Assembly: GCA_964629735.1 (NCBI GenBank)
Contig: CAZVQX010000001.1
Location: 62,001 to 126,000, forward strand
Length of the DNA stretch: 64,000 nt
Direction of reading: 5' to 3'
Source: CAZVQX01 sp964629735
GTDB taxonomy: Bacteria; Bacillota_I; Bacilli_A; RF39; UBA660
The position numbers and the translations under genes are program-made. The notes below the pieces were generated by a model that was not told the DNA's origin, ran no database searches, and saw only the letters and a list, made by a program, of their open reading frames with translations. Position 1 is the first letter of the stretch. Every line of letters starts with the position of its first letter. Positions 36,324 through 43,828 of this stretch are shown piece after piece.

Positions 36324-36779
36324 ATGACAAGTGAAGTTTATAACAAGGTAAGAGAATTTAAAAATAAATATCCTTTTACAATTTCTTGGCGATTAAAAGC
36401 TCATTCCAAAATAATTGATAAACACTTAAATGAAGGTGAATATATTAAATATGCTTTTGCCGCCCAAAAAAATGATAATAATTTTGATATTATTTCAACT
36501 TATGTTATAGCACTTAGTAATAAAAGAATATTATTAGGACAGAAAAGGTTGTTTTTTGGCTATTTTTTTACAGCTATTACTCCTGATATGTTTAATGATC
36601 TAAAAGTTAGAATGGGGATTATATGGGGAAAAATAGAAATTGATACTATTAAAGAACAGTTTATTTTATCAAATATTCAAAAAAAAGCATTGGCGGAGAT
36701 TGAAACAAATGTTACTGAGTATATGATGAGAGAAAAACGTCGCTTTTATCAAAGTAGGGATAACGAAAATCAAAAATAG
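36324..36779 (+). CDS. PH-like domain protein of unknown function
   Basis: 151 residues with no membrane segment. The central part (about residues 35-125) has the bacterial PH-like pattern: GEYIKYAFAAQK, STYVIALSNKRILLGQK, FFGYFFTAITPD, then IEIDTIKEQF. Such domains occur in uncharacterised Bacillota proteins (YokE/YvlB type). It starts 12 nt after the double-thioredoxin gene, with TAGGGGGAAAAT as ribosome binding site, so they are probably co-transcribed. Confidence 0.65.
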   Translation: MTSEVYNKVREFKNKYPFTISWRLKAHSKIIDKHLNEGEYIKYAFAAQKNDNNFDIISTYVIALSNKRILLGQKRLFFGYFFTAITPDMFNDLKVRMGIIWGKIEIDTIKEQFILSNIQKKALAEIETNVTEYMMREKRRFYQSRDNENQK

Positions 36780-36818
36780 ATATTAAAAATTTTTTATATC
36801 TATATAAGGAGTGATTTT

Positions 36819-38096
36819 ATGAAAAGATTGTTTATGATGTTAGTAACTTTATTTGTTATTTATTTTATGATTCAAATTGGTTTTAATTATTTTGGAAAAG
36901 GTCATGATGTTAATTATAATATAAAATCCGATAATGTCTTTTTTGAAATAAATGAAAAATATATTAATAATACAAAAGGTGAAAAAGATAGTTACCATTT
37001 TAAAATAAAGTTTAAAGATAGTGAGATTGTCTTTCAAACTTACGAAAATTTTTCTAATAATGAAAAAATTATTCAAAAAATAGAATATTTTGAGGATGAA
37101 AAATATAAATGTATATTACCTGTATTTGTAACAAATAAAGTTATATTTGATATTTTATGTCTTGATAATGATAATCTTAGGTATTATCACGATATAATAG
37201 GTGAATCACCAAAATTAGATGACTTTGCTAAAAAACTATCACATTATAATTTGGAATCATATTATATTGATAATAAAAATAATAAAACAATAAATAATAC
37301 AATTACTATTTTTGATGATAATATTTTGAATAATCACTTTATTTCTTTTACAAATTATAAAGGATTATCCACTATAAATAATTTAAATTTCAAAAAACTT
37401 CATAATATTAAGTTATTTAAAAATGATGTTTATAAAAGAGAGGTAGAAGCATTCTTAAATCAGTATTATATTGTTGCTGATTATAATCAAGAGCATGAAT
37501 ATAACAATATATTTATTGTTAATATTATGGATAATAAGGTAATTAGTATTAAATCACATCAAAAGATTAGTTTTGAGTCTTATATTCAAGGTATAGTTGA
37601 TAATAAAATATATTTAGTTGACACCAAAAACAAAAGACAATATAAAATTGATGTTAAAAAAGAAATAATTTTAGAAATTGGGAATGAAGATACCGGTGCT
37701 TTAGTATACGTCGGTAATAAATTTAATCGTGTAAACATAAATGAAATAATATCAAAAAAATATTTATTTAACGATCAAATTGAAATAACTTCGGATGAAA
37801 AATATTTTAAAATTAACACAACAAATTATACTAATACTGGATACACTTATTTCTATCAAAAAAACAATAAACTAATTGATGTTTATAGAGCACCTAATAT
37901 TAGCAAGAATAAAAAGACATATTTATTTTCGGTAGATAAAACTAATAATATTAACTATATTGACGATTATATATACTTCGAGGATGGAAATTTGGTAAAA
38001 TATTATCACGATAAAACAGGACTCAGAACTTTATTTAAAAATGATGAATATGATTTTAATAAAAATTTAAAATTTTGGGTATATATAAAAAAATAA
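36819..38096 (+). CDS. Membrane-anchored extracellular protein, unrecognised
   Basis: 425 residues. One N-terminal hydrophobic segment (about 3-23) is followed by a long Asn/Lys/Tyr-rich region without further membrane segments. No lipobox and no motif that I can name. Repeated short strand-like stretches (NKIYLVDTKNKRQYKIDVKK, YVGNKFNRVNIN) would suit a beta-propeller or beta-sandwich. ATAAGGAGTGATTTT precedes the ATG. Confidence 0.75.
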   Translation: MKRLFMMLVTLFVIYFMIQIGFNYFGKGHDVNYNIKSDNVFFEINEKYINNTKGEKDSYHFKIKFKDSEIVFQTYENFSNNEKIIQKIEYFEDEKYKCILPVFVTNKVIFDILCLDNDNLRYYHDIIGESPKLDDFAKKLSHYNLESYYIDNKNNKTINNTITIFDDNILNNHFISFTNYKGLSTINNLNFKKLHNIKLFKNDVYKREVEAFLNQYYIVADYNQEHEYNNIFIVNIMDNKVISIKSHQKISFESYIQGIVDNKIYLVDTKNKRQYKIDVKKEIILEIGNEDTGALVYVGNKFNRVNINEIISKKYLFNDQIEITSDEKYFKINTTNYTNTGYTYFYQKNNKLIDVYRAPNISKNKKTYLFSVDKTNNINYIDDYIYFEDGNLVKYYHDKTGLRTLFKNDEYDFNKNLKFWVYIKK

Positions 38097-38139
38097 CAAT
38101 AAAAGGTTTTTATACATATAATATACCGAGGTGAAATAT

Positions 38140-38607
38140 ATGTATAAAATATATACGGTTAAAAATTCAGATACAATAATTTCAATTGCAAATAAGTTAC
38201 GAATTACCCCTGATGAACTGCGTAAAATAAATGGTTTCCCAAGAAGTTATGAAGTAAAAGTTGGAGAACAAATAATAATACCATCAGTAAGGGTAGAGCC
38301 TTTTGATGTATATATTGTAAAAAAAGGTGATACGTTGTATGGAATTGCACAATTGTATAAGTTAAGAGTCGATGATTTAGCCAAGTTAAATGGGATAGAA
38401 AAAGATGATTATCTTTATCCTGGTCAAGAGTTAATAATTCCTAAAGAAAATATATCGTTTTATATAACAAAAGATGGTGATACAATTCGTACAGTTGCTT
38501 TAGAATTGAAAGCAACACCAGCTGAATTGATAGTAGAGAATGAATTAATCTATTTATTACCAAACCAATTGATAATTTATTCAAAAACAACAACAAATAA
38601 GGAGTAA
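38140..38607 (+). CDS. Triple LysM-domain protein
   Basis: 155 residues made of three LysM modules: YTVKNSDTIISIANKL (about 3-45), YIVKKGDTLYGIAQLYKL (about 55-100) and a diverged YITKDGDTIRTVALEL (about 105-150). There is no signal peptide, so it is probably cytoplasmic or mother-cell located; spore coat and cortex proteins (SafA, SpoVID) use LysM in this way. That role is inference. ATG 38140 follows GAGGTGAAATAT. Confidence 0.82.
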   Translation: MYKIYTVKNSDTIISIANKLRITPDELRKINGFPRSYEVKVGEQIIIPSVRVEPFDVYIVKKGDTLYGIAQLYKLRVDDLAKLNGIEKDDYLYPGQELIIPKENISFYITKDGDTIRTVALELKATPAELIVENELIYLLPNQLIIYSKTTTNKE

Positions 38608-38692
38608 TATTTACTCTTTTTTTGATTAAATGTTTTTATGTCTTTTTTTTTTTTAATATATATTATATAATTAAATAGGAGGATTGTATAAT

Positions 38693-39103
38693 ATGAAAAA
38701 ATTAACAGTAATATTATTATTAATAATTTTAATGGTAGGTTGTTCTTATAAAAAACCTTATATAGAAATTAAATATGATGAATTTACAAATAAATTGGAA
38801 AATAAAGAATCTTTTATTTTTTACATAGGATCATCAACTTGTTCTTTTTGTGATAGATATGATGTAGCTTTAAAAAAAGTTGTTGATAAATATGAAGTTG
38901 AAGTTTATTATATAGATACAAATCTTAAAAAAATAGGTAAGGATAATTATAAAAATTTATCAAATATAATTAATTTTAGTGGTACGCCACATACTGTTTT
39001 TATTAAAGATGGTGAAATTAGTTCTAGTTATAATTCTATCGAGGGTGCCGTAAGTTCTGAAAAAATAATAGAAGCTTTTAAGAGAAATGGTTATATAAAA
39101 TAG
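38693..39103 (+). CDS. Thioredoxin-fold lipoprotein
   Basis: 136 residues. A lipoprotein signal with lipobox LMVGCSY places the mature Cys at about residue 17. The thioredoxin fold follows: YIGSSTCSFCDRYD (CxxC) and the cis-Pro loop SGTPHTVFIKDG. It is probably an extracytoplasmic thiol oxidoreductase related to the double-domain protein at 35496. ATG 38693 follows AGGAGG. The solitary AAA+ gene starts 24 nt downstream. Confidence 0.8.
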   Translation: MKKLTVILLLIILMVGCSYKKPYIEIKYDEFTNKLENKESFIFYIGSSTCSFCDRYDVALKKVVDKYEVEVYYIDTNLKKIGKDNYKNLSNIINFSGTPHTVFIKDGEISSSYNSIEGAVSSEKIIEAFKRNGYIK

Positions 39104-39127
39104 TAAAAGAGAGGAAATGTTAAATTA

Positions 39128-40132
39128 ATGGAAAGAATAGAAATTTTTAATGACGATATTTTTGAAGAAAATAACAACATTACTAATAATATAAGCGTTA
39201 TTAATACTTACGGTGAGGTTTTAACTGACAAAAAATATATTACTAATCCTGCTATCGCCCGTGATAGTGAAATAAAAAAATTAATTATAATATTATTAAC
39301 GCCTGAAAAATCTGGTTTATTAGTGGGAAAACCAGGTATTGGTAAAACTGCTATTGTAGAAGGTTTAGCATATTTAATTCAAAGAGGTGAAGTACCTGAT
39401 GCCTTAAAAGGGTATAAAATAATAAAAATTAATTCCACATCATTAGTTGGCGTTGTTAATATTGATGGTAGAGAAGAATTATTAATGAATGTCTTTGTTG
39501 ATGAAATTAAAAAGTTAGAAAAAACAATTATTTTTATTGATGAAGTTCATACTTTAATTGGTGCTCGTGGTTCTGGCCCAATGGATTTAGCCAATATGTT
39601 AAAACCTGCATTGGATCGAGGTGATGTCAAAGCAATAGGCGCAACTACTACAATTGAATATAATACATATATTATTCGAGATAGAGCTTTTTTAAGAAGG
39701 TTTGAAAAAATAGATGTTTTAGAACCGGACGAAGCAACAACAGTTGATATATTGATGGGGACTATTCCAAAAATTGAGAAACAGACTGATGTAAAATTTA
39801 AATATAATGATTATATTACAAAACAATTAGTTGAATCAATTGTCAGTGCGACTTCTGAGTTTAAAAGAATTTATGGTTTATCTGCAATGTATCCAGATGT
39901 TGCGTTTTCTGTATTAACTCAAGCTTTTTCTCAAGCATTATATCAAAACAAAAAGGAAGTTGATATTGTTGATGTATATAATGCTATAAAAACAAGTAAA
40001 AGGATTTATCCTGACAGTATAATTAAAGAACTAGATGCATTTCGTCAAAAATTTAAAAAATTTCTTGAAGAAGAAAAAATTGCTTTACCAATTGTAAAAC
40101 TTGAAGATATAAAAATAGAGGAAATGATATAA
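39128..40132 (+). CDS. Solitary ClpC-type AAA+ ATPase module
   Basis: 334 residues that match only the first AAA+ module of ClpA/B/C: NPAIARDSEIKKLI, Walker A GLLVGKPGIGKTAIVEGLA, the pore-like block around KIIKINSTSLVGVVNIDGRE, Walker B IIFIDEVHTLIG, the ANMLKPALDRGDVKAIGATT block and arginine finger FLRRFEKIDV. The Clp N-domain repeats, middle domain and second AAA+ module are absent, and no ClpP-binding loop is visible. The start ATG has AGAGAGGAAATG upstream. It is a complete frame, not a frameshifted ClpC. Confidence 0.82.
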   Translation: MERIEIFNDDIFEENNNITNNISVINTYGEVLTDKKYITNPAIARDSEIKKLIIILLTPEKSGLLVGKPGIGKTAIVEGLAYLIQRGEVPDALKGYKIIKINSTSLVGVVNIDGREELLMNVFVDEIKKLEKTIIFIDEVHTLIGARGSGPMDLANMLKPALDRGDVKAIGATTTIEYNTYIIRDRAFLRRFEKIDVLEPDEATTVDILMGTIPKIEKQTDVKFKYNDYITKQLVESIVSATSEFKRIYGLSAMYPDVAFSVLTQAFSQALYQNKKEVDIVDVYNAIKTSKRIYPDSIIKELDAFRQKFKKFLEEEKIALPIVKLEDIKIEEMI

Positions 40133-40184
40133 ATATAATTATTAAACATATAATTGTATTAATAAAAATGTATGGGGTGATAAA

Positions 40185-40712
40185 ATGGAAAAAAGAAAAG
40201 TTCCTTTTATAAATTATATAATTTTAGGCATAATTGTTATTGTAACAATGATGATTACTTTTAATTTTGCAAATAAGTATAAGAAAAAGATTGATTCTCT
40301 AGAACGGTACTCACCTCTGCATGATATATTATATTTTCTTAAAATAGAAGAATTAGATAATTATTTATTGGAAAATCCAAATATCGTTATTTATTTAGTG
40401 AGTGATGATATTAATTTTGAAATTAATAATAACATTAAGGAATTAGTTATTAATAATAATTTAAAAGATGATATAATTGCTATAGATATCACTAAATTTA
40501 CTGATCAAGATTTTGATAAGTTAAATAAAAAAATGTCAACAAATTTAACAAAAGAAAACATTAAAATAGAAAATTATTCTAATTTTATTATAATAAGGGA
40601 TAGAAAAATATATGAATTATTATACAAAGATAAGGTAGATATAAGATATAATGATTTATTAGCAAATGATTTATTATGTTTTTTAAAAAAACATGAGGTA
40701 ATTGAAGAGTGA
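40185..40712 (+). CDS. Membrane-anchored degenerate thioredoxin-like protein
   Basis: 175 residues with one hydrophobic anchor (about 10-28). The outer domain lines up by eye with the thioredoxin domain at 35496: FTDQDFDKLNKKMS corresponds to LTDGQFDRLMKKFS, and NDLLCFLKKHEVI to EDLLVFLQENKMV. It has neither CxxC nor the GTP cis-Pro loop, so redox activity is unlikely. TATGGGGTGAT precedes ATG 40185. Its stop overlaps the trmL start. Confidence 0.65.
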   Translation: MEKRKVPFINYIILGIIVIVTMMITFNFANKYKKKIDSLERYSPLHDILYFLKIEELDNYLLENPNIVIYLVSDDINFEINNNIKELVINNNLKDDIIAIDITKFTDQDFDKLNKKMSTNLTKENIKIENYSNFIIIRDRKIYELLYKDKVDIRYNDLLANDLLCFLKKHEVIEE

Positions 40713-41215
40713 TAAATGTTGTTTTATATGCACCTGAAATTCCTGGTAATACTGGAAATATTATGAGGACATGTGCAGGTACTGGTGTTAATTTACATTT
40801 GATAAAACCATTTGGTTTTTCATTAAGTGAAAAAATGATTAAGCGAAGTGGTGTTAATTATATTGATAAATGTAACTATTACATATATGATGATTTTGAT
40901 GATTTTGTTAGTAAAAATAAAGGTGATTATTATTTTTTAACAAGATATGGTAAAAATAATTATTGTAAGTATAATTATAGTAATAAAGAAAAAGATATTT
41001 ATTTTATTTTTGGTAGCGAAAGTAGTGGTATTCCAAAAAAAATTTTGAAAGCTAATATTGATAAATGTATACGTATTCCCATAAACAATAATATTAGAGC
41101 ATTAAATTTAGCTAATTCGGTCAGTGTTATGGTTTTTGAGGCTTTAAGGCAGCAAAATTTTGAACATTTATTAAATAGTGATCCTTTTAAGGGAGAAGAT
41201 TATTTAGAAAAATAA
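40709..41215 (+). CDS. trmL: tRNA (cytidine/uridine-34-2'-O)-methyltransferase
   Basis: SPOUT-class knot methyltransferase that modifies the wobble ribose in tRNA-Leu. The 168-residue protein shows VVLYAPEIPGNTGNIMRTCA, GSESSGIP and the final INNNIRALNLANSVSVMVFE. It begins with GTG 40709, overlapping the previous stop as GTGA, so translation is coupled. Confidence 0.93.
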   Translation: MINVVLYAPEIPGNTGNIMRTCAGTGVNLHLIKPFGFSLSEKMIKRSGVNYIDKCNYYIYDDFDDFVSKNKGDYYFLTRYGKNNYCKYNYSNKEKDIYFIFGSESSGIPKKILKANIDKCIRIPINNNIRALNLANSVSVMVFEALRQQNFEHLLNSDPFKGEDYLEK

Positions 41216-41282
41216 TAATAAATATTGTCAAAAAAAAATTAAAATGTTATTATATTTATATAAGATAGAGGAGGTTTTAAAT

Positions 41283-41909
41283 GTGGATTTCATTATAGAC
41301 AATTATGTTTGGTTTATTGTTGGTGGTGTGTTATTAATTATGGCTGTTATTGGTTATTTTGCAGAAAAAACTAATTTTGGCCGTAATGAGTTTGAACGAA
41401 AGGTAAAAAGGGTTCCAAAAGAAAAAAAAGTAAAGACAAAAAATAAAAAGAGAGAAACGTCAAAATCAAAAAAAGAATCTGATATGGCTATTCAGGAATT
41501 GGAAGGTGCCACAGGTGTTACAATAGATGATCAGGATTGGTTTGAACCAATTGAATCAATCGACAGTAATTCACTTAAACCTTCACTTGAAAAACAAGTA
41601 GATGATAATTTAACTAATGCCAGTACGGAAGAATTATTTGATTCGCTAGAAGAAGTTGAACCATTGGATACAGAAGAACTTGAACCATTGGTTGCAGAAG
41701 AATTTACTATTTCTGATTTAGACAATTTAGAAGAATATAATTCACCATTGATTGAAGAAAAAAAAGAACCTGAGATTATTATCGAGGATGTTATTGTAGA
41801 GGATGACATCGCTGGCGATAATATTATTGATGATCTAAATTCTGAAAATCTACCAAAAATAGAAGATTTAAACAAAAATAACGAAACAGAAGATGTTTGG
41901 AAGTTTTAA
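41283..41909 (+). CDS. Membrane-anchored acidic protein of unknown function
   Basis: 208 residues. One membrane segment (about 8-28), a basic juxtamembrane stretch (KRVPKEKKVKTKNKKRETSK) and then a low-complexity acidic region rich in Glu, Asp and Leu. This layout (anchor, basic patch, acidic disordered tail) recalls cytoplasm-facing scaffold proteins, but I cannot assign a family. The start is GTG 41283, with GAGGAGG upstream; the ATG at 41281 is out of frame and closes at once. Confidence 0.68.
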   Translation: MDFIIDNYVWFIVGGVLLIMAVIGYFAEKTNFGRNEFERKVKRVPKEKKVKTKNKKRETSKSKKESDMAIQELEGATGVTIDDQDWFEPIESIDSNSLKPSLEKQVDDNLTNASTEELFDSLEEVEPLDTEELEPLVAEEFTISDLDNLEEYNSPLIEEKKEPEIIIEDVIVEDDIAGDNIIDDLNSENLPKIEDLNKNNETEDVWKF

Positions 41910-42001
41910 ATGTATTACTTAAAAGAGGTTTCAAAAAGAACTTCTTTTTTTTATTATAAATCAAATTCATAAACATATAATTTATTAGTGGGTGAATTAT
42001 A

Positions 42002-42826
42002 TTGTTATTTATAAAAGGTTTGATTATTGGTATTGGTAAAATAATACCAGGTGTTAGCGGATCAGTTATTGCCATTAGCTTCGGCTTGTATGAAAAAGGG
42101 ATTGATGCTATTAATAATTATTTCGGTAATGTGAAGGAAAATACTAAGTTTTTATTAGTTTTAGGTTCTGGAATATTATTATCGATAATATTAATGAGTA
42201 ATTTAATAAAAATTTTATTAAATAAATATTATTTTTTAACAATACTATTATTTATTGGATTGATTAGTGGTGGAATACCTTCTTTATTTTCAAAAATAAA
42301 AGATAGTTACAATATTAAAAATTTACTTTTATTTTTGATAATAATTGCAATAATAGTTTTTGTCAATTTTTTAAAATCGCCAAATAATATAAATATTTAT
42401 TATGATTTAAACGGAATATTATTATTAATTTTGATAGGTATAGTTGATGCTGCTACAATGATAATCCCAGGTATTAGTGGTACAGCAATACTTATATTAA
42501 TGGGATGTTATGATATTATGTTAAATCTTTTTAGTAATTTAACTAACTTTACAGAAATAATAAAGAACATTAAATATTTAATACCTTTTGTTATTGGATT
42601 ATCTGTTGGTATTATTATTTTTGTAAAATTAATGGATTATTTTTTAAAAAATTATAAAGAAGAAACATATTGGGGAATAGCAGGATTAGCAATTTCATCA
42701 ATTATATCAATGTTTATTACAACTTTATATGGTGTTTATCAATTAAAAGAGGTGTTCATAGGTATACTTTTATTTATATTAGGATATATAATTTCTAAAA
42801 CTTTAAGCACTAAAAGTGTGCCATAA
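42002..42826 (+). CDS. DUF368 membrane protein
   Basis: 274 residues with about eight membrane segments. The DUF368 signature is present twice as an inverted-topology-like motif: IGKIIPGVSGSVIAISFGLY near the N-terminus and ATMIIPGISGTAILILMGCY near residue 160. DUF368 proteins have been linked to polyprenyl-phosphate (undecaprenyl-phosphate) translocation. The start is TTG 42002, with GTGGGTGAATTAT upstream. Confidence 0.9.
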   Translation: MLFIKGLIIGIGKIIPGVSGSVIAISFGLYEKGIDAINNYFGNVKENTKFLLVLGSGILLSIILMSNLIKILLNKYYFLTILLFIGLISGGIPSLFSKIKDSYNIKNLLLFLIIIAIIVFVNFLKSPNNINIYYDLNGILLLILIGIVDAATMIIPGISGTAILILMGCYDIMLNLFSNLTNFTEIIKNIKYLIPFVIGLSVGIIIFVKLMDYFLKNYKEETYWGIAGLAISSIISMFITTLYGVYQLKEVFIGILLFILGYIISKTLSTKSVP

Positions 42827-42867
42827 GTATATAATATAATAAAAATAAATTTTTTAGGAGGATTATT

Positions 42868-43197
42868 ATGAGTAAAAAGCTACCCAAGGTTTTTGTTAAT
42901 AAAATAGATAAAAAATTAGAGAATAACTCACTTGTTTATTATAGCTATCATGATAATAAACAAAATTTTAGGGAAATAGAAAAGGAAAAGGATCTTAAGT
43001 CTGATATGTCAATCGAGGAAAAAATAATGGCAATTTTTAATTCGCCAAATTATGTATATAAAGCAACAGTAAATATTAAGTTAGTAGATAAAACTATTAC
43101 AAAACAAATTGTAGGTAGAAATTTGTTTAATATAATTACTATTGATAATGAATTAATAAAAATTAGTGATATAATTGATATTGAAATTTCAGAATAA
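42868..43197 (+). CDS. Small conserved-looking protein, unrecognised
   Basis: 109 residues, soluble and highly charged, with no cysteines. The second half (YKATVNIKLVDKTITKQIVG, then NLFNIITIDNELIKISDIID) looks like a small beta-barrel of the SH3 or Sm kind. I do not recognise a family. AGGAGGATTATT precedes the ATG. Confidence 0.7.
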   Translation: MSKKLPKVFVNKIDKKLENNSLVYYSYHDNKQNFREIEKEKDLKSDMSIEEKIMAIFNSPNYVYKATVNIKLVDKTITKQIVGRNLFNIITIDNELIKISDIIDIEISE

Positions 43198-43216
43198 TGC
43201 CGTTTTATTAAAAAAT

Positions 43217-43245
43217 ATCCCAGTCTAATATTATTAAACTGGGAT
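43217..43245 (-). terminator. Terminator of the coat-protein gene
   Basis: ATCCCAGT and ACTGGGAT form the stem. On the - strand it is followed by ATTTTTTAA, so it best serves the CotY/CotZ-like gene. Confidence 0.7.
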
Positions 43246-43264
43246 GTATGCCTATTTGTATAAA

Positions 43265-43690
43265 CTAATCGACATCAACATATGTATCTCTTAAACATCT
43301 AATTGCGCATATACAATCTAAATTCATAGTGAATATAGAATTGGTAGGCTCATATTTTTTGCCGGGCTTATTGCATGAAACTAAGACTCTAAAAGTAGCA
43401 CAGTTGTCACTTATTTTTTCAACCCTAAATACACATGATTTTGGTGATGTACTAGTACAAGAATCGCTTTCTTTAAAAACTGGCATAGCCCAAGGTGTCC
43501 CATTTCCGCAACAAGTATAAATCATTATAGGTCTAGTATTGAAAAAATGACAAGGTTCTAAATCACCAAGAAAAGCTTTATCGCAACTATCTAAGCATTT
43601 ATCCGTTTTTTTGCTCTTGCTTTGTAGTAAGCATATAATGGTTAATATTTCTGCAATACAATTATTGTCTTTTGGTTTGTTTTGACACAT
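43265..43690 (-). CDS. CotY/CotZ-family spore coat protein
   Basis: 141 residues with 15 or so cysteines. The pattern of the CotY/CotZ crust proteins is visible: MIYTCCGNGTPW, CVFRVEKISDNCATFRVLV and the end FTMNLDCICAIRCL. Cys cross-linking builds the outermost coat in B. subtilis. ATG 43690 has AAGGAG 8 nt upstream; the GTG nine bases earlier overlaps that site. A sigma-K-like promoter lies just upstream. Confidence 0.9.
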   Translation of the reverse strand: MCQNKPKDNNCIAEILTIICLLQSKSKKTDKCLDSCDKAFLGDLEPCHFFNTRPIMIYTCCGNGTPWAMPVFKESDSCTSTSPKSCVFRVEKISDNCATFRVLVSCNKPGKKYEPTNSIFTMNLDCICAIRCLRDTYVDVD

Positions 43691-43718
43691 AAAATCCACT
43701 CCTTACTGTTTTCATTAA

Positions 43719-43745
43719 TAGCATATTCACTATAATATAATCAGT
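43719..43745 (-). promoter_or_regulatory. Sigma-K-like promoter of the coat gene
   Basis: On the - strand: AC (43745-43744), a 16-bp spacer, then AATATGCTA (43727-43719), which differs from the sigma-K -10 consensus CATAnnnTA by one base. It lies about 29 bp before the start codon. Confidence 0.5.
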
Positions 43746-43828
43746 GTGAAAATTTTGCCTACAATTAGAAATTATTATGTATATTTATTAACTTTTATTA
43801 TGATATAATATATTGAGTAGGTGGATTT

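Noticed and set aside
39128..40132. Frameshifted or truncated full-length ClpC
   Set aside because: The frame has its own ribosome binding site and stop, and no D2 sequence follows in any frame before the next gene.
41531..41875. Ser-rich 114-codon - strand frame
   Set aside because: It mirrors the acidic low-complexity tail (Glu/Asp codons read antisense) of the real + strand gene.
43329..43520. 63-codon + strand frame opposite the coat gene
   Set aside because: It is antisense to a clear CotY/CotZ-family gene and has no ribosome binding site.
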